64,000 nucleotides of DNA from Paramecium tetraurelia (Eukaryota; Ciliophora; Oligohymenophorea; Peniculida; Parameciidae), in contig NW_001799629.1 of NCBI RefSeq assembly GCF_000165425.1, forward strand, positions 294,757 to 358,756, in the 5' to 3' direction. This document shows positions 25,769 through 37,763 of the stretch, in pieces. A program made the translations under genes and the position numbers. The notes under the pieces are model-generated. The model was not told the DNA's origin. It did not search any database and saw only the letters and a program-made list of their open reading frames with translations. Numbering within the stretch: position 1 is the stretch's first letter; each line of letters starts with the position of its first letter.

Positions 25769-26890
25769 TATGATTTATGAAAAGGGTATCCTACCAAAAT
25801 TGTGCACATTCATTATTATTAAACATATCATATCTAATTGTATGCATATAATAGTTCCTTGTAACATGAACTTGTTAAAAACATTTTATAGCAATATTAA
25901 TGCCAAAGTAATTGAAGTTATAATTATTAATTGTATCAAATTGAGTAGGCATGAGCTTTCCAATTAGTGATATATTGAGTATGAGAGAATCATGCTTTGT
26001 AACAGGTTGACCATAAAGCATTTTTGATTTAACATAATTTAATATAAATACACTGTTTAAACTAAATTTCTATAATTTTCTTAATTTTTACAACCTTAAC
26101 TACAGCTAACTTTTCTCATGTTCATTCCTTTCAAGTACTCTCTCAGACTCATCTATGAATTTATTTATATTTTTAGTCACCCATAAAATAAATTTCGTAC
26201 ATATTATCTAGCATTTATTTATAATATACTTTAACTATTAATCATTAATATGAGTTGTAGAATGCAAAGTTATGATAAAAAACTTGAATACCTAGTTCGT
26301 TTCTAAAGGCAGTTCAATAGCAATTTATGGTTATTTGTTTCTAAAACTCTCATTATGTGCTTTTATTTATATTAATTCACAGTTTGAAAATTGTACTATA
26401 AACTATGGAAGAATTCAGTTGATCAAGTTATATATACAACAACATTCACTCAAACGATATTAAAGAGGGTAATAAAATGAATTCAATATTTTTACTCTGT
26501 ATAATCATAATAATAATATATCGATGAATAAATATGCATAAGATTAGAATTCTTACATCTCAAAACTGTATGATATTACTTATTAATAATAATATATCTT
26601 AGTTAAGCCCTTCTCAAATAAATATATATTGAGAACTATGAAAAATTATTAGTGTAAATGATTTTTAATCTCATATATAATTTAGTAATCTTAATAGTTA
26701 ACAATAAAAATATTCTAAAAATAATAAAATAATTAGTTTTCATGATATAATTAATTGAATTTGATATTTTGAATGGTAATAATAAGTCGATGGATGCTTC
26801 GATAAATTCAATCAATGTTAAGAATAAAACATCAAGCACTACTAATAATCATTATATATTATGCTAATTATCAATAAATATGATTGAACT
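25769..26890. other. Intergenic, A/T-rich
   Basis: Both strands carry frequent TGA in all frames. No gene or RNA is recognised. Confidence 0.5.
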
Positions 26891-27415
26891 ATGATGAATT
26901 CAAATGAATAACAGCCGTTCAAAGCTTAGCAATAATATGAGTTTATTGCCTTGATAAAAAATGAGGAAGTTTCTAAAAAATGGTTTATTTGATCATAATT
27001 AAAGCAGAATAGGAGAATTAAGGACAAATCTCAAAGCCAATCAAGATGTTAAGTACAAGTTTTTATAAGGCTTTATTGATACTAAAATGAAATACAAGAC
27101 AAGTATTTTATAGTAAATATATTATAATAAAATGAATTCGATTTTATGAATGGATTTTACGTTACTTTTTAATATATTTCATATTCATGTACTATATTCG
27201 TAATTCATAATAATACTTCCATAGAATACACGGTTGTTGTAAAATAAGGTTGGTTTAAGGCAGATGATCTTGTATTATTTCAAAAAATAAAAAATCGAAA
27301 CGAGGAGTCATCTAGACTGAGAAATCGAAGATTAATAATATTAACCCAAATTCTTTTGAGGGCATCTTTATCCATCAAGTCATAAGATGATACCTTAGTT
27401 ATTGAACATCATTGA
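26891..27415 (+). CDS. Unresolved small gene(s)
   Basis: From ATG 26891 a first exon of about 30 codons joins through a 22-nt intron (GTTTATTT...TTAAAG) to a second exon ending at TGA near 27148, giving roughly 90 residues with LRTNLKANQDVKYKFLQGFI. Directly after it a second TGA-free frame of about 95 codons (ATG 27147 to TGA near 27415) also looks like protein (GWFKADDLVLFQKIKNRN). I cannot join the two with a normal intron. They may be one gene with an unseen splice, two small genes or a relic. No family is recognised. Confidence 0.4.
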
Positions 27416-27505
27416 TACTCATATCAATTTAAAAGAAATAAGATGCAAAATATATACTATATAACAAAAGAACATTCCACAACTTTAAATCAATAACGAT
27501 AAAGT

Positions 27506-28420
27506 TCACGTAATGAGAAGGCTATATGATATCAATAATTGCATTAATATGAAAGACTATATTTATTTTAAATTAGTTGTTTCTTTTAAGTAAAATGAAA
27601 GAATAAATGAGAGAATCATCACCACATACCTCATTCTGTGTTGAGAATCGTGTGAAGTAGTTTACCAGGTTTGATATTGAAGTGGATTATGAATAATTAT
27701 TAAAATAGATAATGAATAATACTCTATATAAATTATGATAGGAGACATCAATACTTGAGTACAGAATTCTTAACTATAGCCTTGTTAGCCACATGACAAC
27801 TTTTCTGTTGGATTTTTGAATTATAAATATAGCTAACAGAGTCTTTTCTCAAAAAGTTATTACTAAAGTCGTTATTATAATGAATACCCTAATATCCTAA
27901 ACATCTATAAAAAGTTCTCTTGGTGAGTATATCTGGTGATGTGGGCTATATTCCTGAGCTTGTTCCTCAATCGGTTCATTAATTTCAGGAACTCTTAGGC
28001 TCCTGTTTCCCCCAAAATCTAGTAAATTAGATTTCTTTGTCGACATGCAAAAGATACAATTGCCTTTGCATAATTTTTTTGGATATTGGTAGATTTAACC
28101 AAGTAATTAGGCTTTTGTGACTTTTTTAAGAGATTATTCTTTTTTATCTTTTTCTGAATATTTGTCTCTTTAATTTCTTCTTAGTTGCTCGTCTATTCAG
28201 GTTTGCTTTCGGTTTCCGAGTAAGTTTTGTGCTATATAGCTTCTATAGAATGATTAGGTTCAATTGATGATATATTTTCTGAAATTTAAGTCTAAGGTTA
28301 AGCATAGTATTGCTGTTAATTTTGAACCGAGAATTATTATGGCATAATCAAATATTGATATCCATAGGGATACATAAGTTGATGTGGTACAAAATAAGCA
28401 TTAAAATTTGTATTAAGCAT
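27506..28420 (-). CDS. Unknown Gln-rich protein with a helical core
   Basis: One TGA-free frame from ATG 28420-28418 to TGA 27508-27506, 305 codons. The first 95 residues are Gln/Tyr/Ser-rich and disordered. Residues about 95-200 form a convincing helical domain (KNYAKAIVSFACRQRNLIYQ, EFLKLMNRLRNKLRN). The last 80 residues read poorly and lie opposite a plausible plus-strand frame, so the true C-terminus may lie earlier, through an intron of about 31 nt near 27720-27750. No known family is recognised. Confidence 0.55.
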
Positions 28421-28884
28421 ATTATTATTAAATATTTTATAAATCAATGTAAGACTAAATATTGTCGATAATAAATCAGTTTATTCACTTTTAATAAAGT
28501 ATAAATATCAATTATTTATTAAAAAGAAATATTTACATATTAAAATTGAAAGATCAGAGATTTAATATGATCTATTCATTTTTTAGGCCAACAAATAAAT
28601 TTTATAAATAAGCAAAATCAAAATAGATTAAGTTTTTGTATATTATAAATATTAGTTTGTCCCTGGGAATGCTAGTACTTCTAACAGTTTTCACTAATAG
28701 GTTGATAATATTGACAGATTAGTTCTTATTTTTACTTAGGATTTTTTGAAATTTAAAGTATTAATATTTATCAATTACAATAAAGAATAAAAAATTTATT
28801 ATTACTAAATTAATTTAATACGTCTAGGAATTATTATTTATTTTAGAGATTGCCATTTAATTGATAGTAGTATAAATTAATTAT
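28421..28884. other. Intergenic, A/T-rich
   Basis: No gene is seen. TGA is frequent on both strands. Confidence 0.5.
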
Positions 28885-30018
28885 TCAATTGTATTATTAA
28901 TATCTTAATAGTTATTATTCTTTCTCTTAGAGATTTCTAGACATTACTAAGAGGAGATTTTACAGGTCTCTTATTTATGGATTATCTTTTACATTTCTTT
29001 TATAATTATCAAGTTCCCTATGTAATCTATCAATTTCTATATCCTTTAATTCTAAATACTCCATAGCTTCCTTTAACTCATCCTCTTTATTGGTTTATTG
29101 CATGTGTTATTTGATTTCATCAATTTGATTGAGAACTTCTACTAATTATTACTCCTTGGCTTACAATTCAGATGCTAATTCTTTTAATCTCCTCTGTGTA
29201 AACAATAATTACTATTTAAGTTATGAGTTGTTGTAAGTCAGTTCCTGAATCTCAAGAGTTAAGGTTTCATAACACTTTGTAGGTCTTTTCAAAGATCCAC
29301 TATTCTTTCTGCTGACCTTCTATAACTCTGTTTCATATGTTCTATTCATATTTTGAGACATCTGTAAATTGATATCTTTACTCTTCAATTAATCATTGAG
29401 ACTCGACAATTCGGCTCTTTTTTATGTCAATTCTTTCTGGCACTTCTATAATTGCTTTTGGTACTCTTTAACTTATTAATCTTTCTTTATCAATAATGTT
29501 TCAGCTTCTGTTGATGTTTCAGTCAAAATTTGTATTTTATTTTTTAGAGTAGCCAATTCTATCATTACATCTTATTTAAAGGATGATTCATCAAGTCTTT
29601 TAAGACCTTCAAACTTCTTTTCTAATTAGGAGTAGCGTTGTCTCTCTTGAAAATACATCTTTTCGTATTGATCTTAATCAGTTTAGATACTTATAGATTT
29701 CATTTCTTTATTGTATTATTGAGTCTCCTTCAATTCAAGTGCTAATTGTTTTAATTCATACTTATATCGTTCAATAATCTACTTAAAACATTAAATTACT
29801 TTGATTTCTCCTTCTCTCAAATGATTAACTAATGTCATTATTTGATTAAGAATCGTGAGTATCTCTGAAGAGTTGCAATCCTCTTCATTCTCTAATATTA
29901 CAGGTAATTGATTCTCATCTGTTTCATCTGACAATTACTTAACTTCTTCCCAATATTCATTCTGATCTTATTTGAATTCTTCTAAACGTTAAAAGAGAAT
30001 TTGCAATTATTATTCCAT
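28885..30018 (-). CDS. Long coiled-coil protein
   Basis: ATG 30018-30016, 378 codons to TGA 28887-28885 in one frame. After an acidic start (EEVKQLSDETDENQ) the protein is almost entirely heptad-type coiled coil rich in Lys, Glu, Gln and Leu, so an elongated dimeric or structural role is likely. Near the end a 23-nt intron (GTAAAAGA...AATAAG) is possible and would change the last residues to RPVKSPLSNVQKS; the final 25 residues are therefore uncertain. The start codon is only 10 bp from that of the divergent gene at 30,029. Confidence 0.75.
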
Positions 30019-30028
30019 AAATTTATTT

Positions 30029-30397
30029 ATGGCTTAAAATTTTCACGGCAATCTACCAAAAGAGTTCGAAGGATTCCTCCATGAAGTCAAATCTGTGGTT
30101 TAGGCCAGACAACAAGCATTGAATGAAAACATTCAATAAGAATAAAGGAAGTGCATTGAAGGAAAGAAGGAATAAGACTTTTTGAAGTGTTAAACTCTAT
30201 TAGCAAAGAAGTTAGAGAAGAATGAAGCATTGTTTTGTATGTCCACATGATTTATCAAAGAGTTCAAGATGATATATTGGAGAGAGACATCAGTCTAATG
30301 TTTCAAGGCATAAGAATAAAAAGGTGCAGGAACTGATCAATGTAAGGCTGATTCTAAGAAATTGTTGGAGACTGTCTTTGATTCCTTTAAAATATGA
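30029..30397 (+). CDS. Small Cys-containing soluble protein, unknown
   Basis: ATG 30029, TGA 30395-30397 with one 24-nt intron (about 30238-30261). About 114 residues: MAQNFHGNLPKEFEGFLHEV, then helices with spaced cysteines (KCIEG...FLKC and QCFKA...DQC). Two pairs of Cys in helical hairpins recall small intermembrane-space proteins, but the spacing is not the standard CX3C or CX9C pattern, so I do not assign a family. No signal or membrane segment. Confidence 0.65.
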
Positions 30398-30485
30398 ATA
30401 TATGTATAAGCGAGTTTAATAAATTTTAGACTTATGGTTTTATTATTTTTATACAATACAAATTATAAAATTAAGGTAATAATTA

Positions 30486-32212
30486 TCATTAATCATCATC
30501 ATCAATTTTAAAATTGTTAACTATTTAATGAGCAGGAGGATGAGGAGTATCTTATCTAATACCATGTGATTCGCTGCCTTCTCCCTAAAACTTCTCATAT
30601 TTTTTAATTTATTCTTTAAATTGGATCAATTATGATTGAGTTTTCCTTCTATAACATGCAAATACAAGTATACTCAAAATGAGAGCCCCTCCTAAAGCTG
30701 CACAGATTATTATTAGAATATTTTATTAATATGACTAAATATCTTCAAGCACTTTAATATATAATTTTGTTTGGAATTGACAAACTAATAAATCTTTGCT
30801 TACAATATCATCCTTATATTCATTTTTTTAATCGCATTCACTTAAAGTAGCTTAGACATCATAAACAAAAGTCTTCAATTATTAATTTAACAATTACCTA
30901 GCCAATTAATGTTTCATCTTCTGTATAGCAGGAAATTTAACCTTCAAAGTTTTACCATTAATATAAGACGATTTAATTAGGATCGACTCCATATAAGATG
31001 TTCTTCGTTGAATTCTTGTACCAATTATGTACTGTATCATCTTAATGTTCAATATTCAATTCATGAAATCCCAATAAGACTGCATTTGATAACATAAACG
31101 GGTAATTATTGAATATTCGCTAAGTATATGATTAAATTGATACAGTGAAGATATTAGGTAAGGAATGTCTAATTATGTTATGAGTATCTACTCCTCTCAA
31201 TATTGCATATTTACCATTGATATACACTTCTTCTGCATTAATTTTTAGTTTATGTTGACTCTCTAATAGCCATACTCCTTTATCAAGGTTTATTTCAATA
31301 TCAACAAAAATAACATGTTTCTATGGACGAATCAATATGCTTAGACTTTCATCATTATCCTAATCAAATGCAATTCCGTAGTCAATTGGAATAATTGATA
31401 AATTGGGATGCTTAGTAAGGAGACCATCTTTGGTAATTTGATAAATATGAATTCCATCATTTTTTAACATGTATAATATTTCTCCATTCTCTCCACCCAA
31501 TGCAATATCGATTATATGTTATTTGTCCTCAATGGTCTGGTTAAAGATGATAGCCTTATTGGTTGGGTCAATTTTATAAATCATCAAACCTTTTTTGGTT
31601 GCCACATAAAGATACCCTAAACTACTCAGAACTTCATTGATTTCCATTTAAGTAATGTTCTAGGATACAACATTGTTTGTGTCATCTAAAATTAGAACAG
31701 TTTTTGTGTAAAATAAAATAGTTAAATTAGTTTCAATACTGTAGATTCCTGATTAATAAATTTGAGTCTAAGCCATGTGGGAGTTTAAAACCATAGTATT
31801 TTTGATGTCTAAAGATATAAAGTCAAATTCTATATAATTGTTTTGCTCTGTAACAAATCCCATAGTTGTTTTTTTATTGATTGCGGCAATAATTTAATCT
31901 GAAAGAGTGGTGTACATCTCCTAATCTTATTTTATTATCTGCTTTGATATATTTGTTGTTATTGAGATATAATCATGATTCACTCCACATAGGGTTGTTT
32001 TATTATCTGAGGTAATTGAGCTTTTCAGTATAGATCCCTATGGATATTGAAATAGCACTGCCTCCTCATTAATTTCCAAATCATAATGCTTTATTTCCTA
32101 TGCTAATATTCTAAACAATTCAAATACTTTGATTCAAAATAATGGCATAGTCACTCAGATTTTTAATATTGTCACCAAAGACAGTCACTATTCCCAATAA
32201 GAATATAATCAT
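30486..32212 (-). CDS. Type I membrane protein with large ectodomain
   Basis: ATG 32212-32210, TGA 30488-30486, about 560 residues. A signal peptide (MIIFLLGIVTVFG) leads into a long beta-rich ectodomain with repeated strand-turn units (LYVATKKGLMIYKID, GEILYMLKNDGIHIYQI, YVNGKYAILRG-type), which looks like a beta-propeller. Then one membrane helix (IIICAALGGALILSILVFAC), a basic stop-transfer stretch and a cytosolic tail ending in IDDDDQ. Introns: 25 nt near the start (GTATTTGAA...ATATTAG) and 25 nt before TFVYDVQATLSECD. A cell-surface or vacuolar receptor-like role is inferred. Its start is 11 bp from the divergent TBC gene. Confidence 0.75.
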
Positions 32213-32223
32213 TTTATTTAATT

Positions 32224-33425
32224 ATGAAAAAAAACACAATTAATCCAAGCAAATAGAATGAATGCATTTTTGATCTTCTACCTGAAGCATCTCCAACACT
32301 TTAGACTGAATTCAAGAAACAACAACCAATTAAATAAGAAACCTCAATAATTAATACTCAAGATTAAACAGATAAATATGGTTTCAAGTCACAAAAAGAA
32401 TTGAAACAGAAAAATGATCCAAAAACTCTGAATGCCAGAATACAAAAATGGAGAATCACGATAGATCTCTTTGATAAACAAGAAAAACCAGATAAAAAAT
32501 TACTTAAAAATAGAACTCGCAAAGTATTATACTGCTTATCAAAAGGGCATTCCTGATGGTTTCAGAAACTTAGCTTGGCCATATTTAGCTGGAGTACCAC
32601 AAGCAAAAATAGATTCCATCATTTATTTGAAATGTGGAAAATATGAGGAATTCCTCAAAAGTCAAGAATTTAATTTTGAACATTAAATCAGATTGGATGT
32701 TCTACGTACATTTCCTGATAATGTTAATTTTCAAGTATTCATATATATATAACTAAAAGGATTAAACTGTTTTATCTGAATCTCTTGTAAATGTTCTTAA
32801 AGCCTTATCTGTTGCCATCTCCGACATGGGCTATTGTCAAGGCTTAAACTTCTTAACAGCTGCCCTTATTATGGTGACAAATGATGAAAATGTAAAATAT
32901 AATTGTATTATATTAGGCATTTTGGATTTTATTTCGTCTAATGACTAAATATAATCAGGCAGAAAAATATAAAAATCCAAGTTCACTTCTGAGAGAATTC
33001 TTTATCTTGGATTGCTTGATAAATCAATACTATCCAACAACTGCCAAAATCTTAAAGAAGAATAATATTGATTTGTTCTATTTTGCAACTGAATGGTAGA
33101 ATATAGAATTATATTCTATAGGTTTATCACTCTATTTGCATCTACTTTACCAATAGATCTATTCTATAGAGTCTTTGAAATATTCCTACTTGAGGGGGAA
33201 AAAACTCTATTTAGATGCGCCTTGGCTATAATTCATTTTAAAGAGTAGAAATTAATTTAATTACAAAACAATTTTGAAATAAGTTTGAGACACTTAAAAT
33301 CTTTAGATGATTTCTTCACAATTGATAATGATCAATTTATAAACGTCATGTTTAATAAATTCAAATTCTCTAGATAGTTAATCTAGCAATTAGAAGAGAA
33401 GTACAAAAAATAGAAGAAAAAATGA
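32224..33425 (+). CDS. TBC-domain Rab GTPase-activating protein
   Basis: ATG 32224, TGA 33423-33425, with four introns of 22-25 nt (GTATTATAC...AAAAG, GTATTCAT...AAAAG, GTAAAATA...ATTAG, GTAGAATA...CTATAG). After an 80-residue disordered start comes a full TBC domain: KGIPDGFRNLAWPYLAG, FPDNVNFQ, then SDMGYCQGLNFLTA, which carries the glutamine finger (YxQ type), and FYFATEWFITLFASTLPIDL. The domain speeds GTP hydrolysis on a Rab protein, so a role in membrane traffic is expected. In the first finger motif (usually IxxDxxR) RLDVLRTFP carries the Arg, so catalysis should be intact. About 365 residues. Confidence 0.92.
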
Positions 33426-33482
33426 TCATAAATATTTAATTAATTATTTATACTTAAATATATCCTAAATATAATAAATTAC

Positions 33483-35303
33483 TCATTGTTTTTTAAAAAT
33501 ATTTAATTTGCCCCAGAATCCACCTTTCTTTGGCTCTTCCAATGTTGGATAGGTTAAGTATGAATGTGCCTATTAATTTAAATAATTTAATTACAATATC
33601 CAATTATATTGGTTTAGGTGGAATTGGTTGCATCAATGAAATTAAATCAGCTGGTTTATAAGATAACACATTGTCTAAAGTAATTTATTCAGGAGAGTCT
33701 AATAATTCAAACAAAGTCTTCTAATTTTATTTATCCTCCAAACCAATATTTTAAATTTCTTATCCAATTGTTTTCACTTGATCTTATTAAAGTTTCAATC
33801 CATTTAGTTTACTCTTATTTTATATTTATGTTGACAAAGGAACAAGCAATTTCAATAAACCATGAGGTTCCAATTTATTCTCAATATATTTCCTATCAGC
33901 CATTCTTGTTAAATCATCATGATATTTCAATAAACTGTAAGCCTCTCTATACTTTTCGTTGGTAAAGTAGAGACAGCCAACAAAGAAACAACGAAGTGCT
34001 TTACAGAAGAATTCTTTAGCATCTAGAATTTTGAATAATGTGATATCCTTATTGAAACGTTCTTCATCCATAATTTATCTCAGAATTTAGGAATAATTGT
34101 CACAATATTTAATGATTTCTTATGGAGTGGTTAATTTTAATTTAAGTGCCTTTTTAGTTTGTAAGTTCTAAAGATTATTGACTCCATCTTCCTTGATGAA
34201 TTTTTCAGTGTATTATTTGATATGCATTTCATTTCTATCTAATGTTGCAGATTATCTTTAATAATTTATATACCCTAACACCTTAGAGTGTATTTCCTTT
34301 TCTTGCTCAGATGTTGATTAATCCTTGTCTATCTTAACGTACTTGGATGCTTCATCATAAAGTGAGAATAAAGTTGTAAATGAATCCAAATCACCTATTA
34401 GTTTGCTTTCTTGAATCTTAAGAATCAATTTAACTACCTTTTCATTTTTGATAGGTAACTTAGAATCTTAGTATTCAATTTCGAAAGAACCTTATTATTG
34501 AGTCATCTTTGCTTGTCTCTATTCTTCAAGCATCTCTTAAAATTTGGCAATCATAATGGGATCGCTTTGATCTTTTAACATTTTTGTCAATTCATCAGCA
34601 GATAGAGTAGCCAATTTCTTTGCTTTAGCATTACAATATCTAATTTATTAATTTAATTATTCCAATCTCTCCTAATATACTCCAGAGCTAAATTAATCGC
34701 AGACTTTAATTATTTATTCATAAATAGTATAACATTTAGCAAATGATTCCAATGCTCTTTCCCATTTTTCAGTTTCAAAGTGATACAATCCTTATAAATA
34801 CCAATTATATGCTTCTGATTCTAATGAAGTTCTCTTTTCAGTTCTCTATTCACAAATTGTAGTTAATTATTTAGAATATTAGATTGCTCTCTTAAATTTC
34901 TTAACCAAATAAACCTTCACTTATCTTTTATTGATTTTCTTATTGACTCCACTATTAATCAATTATTTCAAAGTCATAGCATGTGCCCAATTCTTTTCAG
35001 CTTAATACAATAATACTTATAAAACACGTGGATCATTCTAATTTCAATATTTGGATTATACCTTGACCACATCTTAAATCACTTTCTTTTGAAATCTCTT
35101 TCCATGAGTAAATTGCATTTAGTGTCTTAGTTTGCTTATTTTATTATAGCAATATGTCCTATATCTTTAGTAATCTCCATGTTGTAGGCCATAATTTCTC
35201 TAAGTTTCTCTTATTCTTTAGAACACTAGTGAATATAAAGTCAATTAATACCGAACAAGGAACCCAAGTTTTATAATTGTTCTTATTATTCTTCCTCTTC
35301 CAT
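33483..35303 (-). CDS. SRP68: Signal recognition particle subunit SRP68
   Basis: ATG 35303-35301, TGA 33485-33483, about 580 residues with introns of 24-26 nt (GTATTAAT...CACTAG, GTATAATC...AATTAG, GTAATTAA...TAATAG near the end). The N-terminal RNA-binding domain is diagnostic: YGLQHGDYQRYRTYC, then NWAHAMTLKQ, AIQYSKQLTTICEQ and LYHFETEKWERALESFAKC. The C-terminal half has the TPR-like helices that bind SRP72, and the last segment YPTLEEPKKGGFWGKLNIF aligns with the end of SRP68 from other eukaryotes. With SRP72 it binds 7S RNA and helps target secretory proteins to the ER. Confidence 0.95.
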
Positions 35304-35354
35304 TTATTACATTTTTATTTATCAATAATATAATAAAAAAAAATAATATAAAAG

Positions 35355-35879
35355 TCAGTTATTGTCTTAATATACATCTTCGAGTTCTCCGACATTCTCA
35401 TAAAATTCACTAATTTATTTAATGCTTGAAAAACTCTCCATATTTTTTTATAAATTCTCTAATCCTTTTGATAAGGTTTCATTTTATTGTACTAATTCCA
35501 TCTATAAAATCGATAAATATAATACATTCTTCATCCTTAATTTCTCGGCATGGATTTCCCCCTCATTATAAACTCTTTTAACTAATAGTCGAAGGTCTTA
35601 AATCTAAATATAAATGTATTTATAAACCTCATTAACTAGTTCTTCTTGCTTAATTTCAAGCATATTCGCCTTCTCTTGCAATTTTTAATTATCTTCCTTC
35701 AATCTACTATTCTCGTTTAATAAAATTCTCTCTTTAGTTTAAGTACTGGAAATGTAATTAGTGAATGCCTATTATTGAAGTTATCTTAAAATCATCTATC
35801 AAATATGATTATTTTCTACCTCTTATATGTCTTATTAGTTGTCCTAAATAGGAAAGCTCTCAAATTGTGAGTCCATCAT
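35355..35879 (-). CDS. Short coiled-coil protein
   Basis: ATG 35879-35877, TGA 35357-35355, 165 residues after removal of a 24-nt intron (GTAGAAAA...TTGATAG). The first 20 residues are acidic and Gln-rich; then comes continuous coiled coil (LLNENSRLKEDNQKLQEKAN). No domain beyond that. It lies between SRP68 and the membrane protein, all on the minus strand with gaps of about 35-50 bp. Confidence 0.7.
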
Positions 35880-35912
35880 TTAAATATTATATATAAAAAT
35901 TAAAAATAATAC

Positions 35913-37545
35913 TCAATTTAATTTTACTTTCCAAGGTTTAACAAAGAAGTGTTATACCTTTTAATATTGCAGAAATAATAAGATTGCAATAATCACAATG
36001 AAACAGGTACTTCCGTAAAAGCATCCTTTTACCCATGGTTCTGTGTTTAAGTATGAATGCTCTGCAAATAATATTACTTCTTTAAAAGCCTATTACATTA
36101 GTTTTTAGAAATACATTTGTAATTCCTTCATCTATAAAACAATTATATTTTTGATATTCGTGATATATTCTATTCTGGCCATCAATTCCTTTTAGACCAT
36201 CGGCTTATGTGTAATAAATTATACCCAAAGCTATATTACTCATGGATAAAATAAAAGAAATCACCAATTAATACTCAATATGTTAAAATTTTGTAAAGTC
36301 TACGCTTATGAAAGTCACATCTCTGAGTAAATAAAACAACAAAGAAGTAATTAATAAAACAGTTGTTAACACTAAAGATATTTTGCCTACATAATGACTG
36401 TATGCAATGATAGTCTCTCCTTGTAATCTCAGCGTTTTAATACTATTTGGATCAACAAAATTACATTCTGGATGCGTTGAATTAATGGTTATTCGACTCA
36501 TTATTTATAGTGTGTAAGTATCCATACTATCAATATAATCTAAAAAGTATGGTATGGTTTAGAAATTAGTAAAATCATTATCATCATATACTATTTAAAC
36601 TAATAATCTGAATCTATTATTTTTGAGTAATTGAACGTATTTCCATATTTGTCACATCCTTTCTCAGGAACAATGTTTAAAGGATAATATTTACCACTTT
36701 AAAACTTAGGTTAAACTTGTGAATTTAAACACATAGAGTTAGGAGAAACACCTGGAACAATTTAAAAATTTATTAATGGTGTTGAACCGTTACGATACTT
36801 ATTGAAATATTTTGACCCAATTTTTATTTACTTTTCAGTTTGTGATTTTGTTTCAATTAAATCTGTAATTGGACATTTAGGATTCGATGATGATATACAT
36901 ATTCCATTTGCACATTTATAGTAATCATGTGGACAATCTTAATTCCCAACCCATTTCCATTTTTGCGCAAATTCCACACAATACATTTCTCCCTTCCAAT
37001 ACTAGAATTGTTGTCTTTTATAATACAGAACACTCTGGCAATCAGATTTAAAATGAGTATAACAATAGGATCTTTCTTTTAATTCGCCATTTGAACAGAG
37101 ACAACCTATGTCATTATCATTGTTTACCTGAGTTAATTCCTTCCCAAATACCAATGGTAGTAATTTCAAATCCATATGGGCAACTCTAATAGTGTCGATG
37201 GAGTCGATTGATTTCGATTGTGTTTTAAATATCGAGGATTGGTGATGAAGCTAAGTTTTCTTGGAGAGTTTTCAAGGTGGCAGAAGCACTGACTGGATCT
37301 TTTTAAGGTTGCTGTTGTTGATGCATTTGAATCATAAGAATGAAGATGAATGTGCCATAGATTAAGGGCATAAGAAATATAGGAAGTGAGAATGGACTAG
37401 ATGTTTCATTCAGTATTTCTGATGGAACATCTTCATAAAAATTGAGTCATGATTTACTTTGATGAATATCAATAGAAGGACTGTGGCTCTGTTCTTGCCA
37501 TTCACGTTTTTGAAGTTATAAAGATCTCTGAATTGACAATTTCAT
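35913..37545 (-). CDS. Multipass membrane protein with LDLa-like cysteine module
   Basis: ATG 37545-37543, TGA 35915-35913. Introns of 27, 22 and 25 nt are clear (GTAAATCA...ATGAAG, GTAAACAA...CATAG, GTATTTCT...AATAG). One join near 36,520-36,590 needs an unusually long intron of about 65 nt. Order: cytosolic start, helix 1 (LPIFLMPLIYGTFIFILMI), a Cys-rich loop with CPHDYYKCANGICI typical of LDL-receptor class A modules, then helices KISLVLTTVLLITSLLFYL, LVISFILSMSNIALGIIYY and FIVIIAILLFLQY. A channel or receptor role is possible but not shown. If the long intron is wrong this is two genes, the second starting at ATG 36501. Confidence 0.65.
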
Positions 37546-37763
37546 CTTTTAATAATTTGATATGTAAAAACATATTCATATATTTATAAGTATATCGAAT
37601 ATAAAGAATAGTCAATTAAAAATACTTTTATTGTTTATTGTCATATGATTAATAGTTATTAATTTGTTAGAAACCGTCTTAAATCACGATTTTTCGAGTA
37701 GAGTTAAGTTTGAATCATGTAAAAAACAAATGTTTAACGTTATCTATTTAATTAATAAATTAA

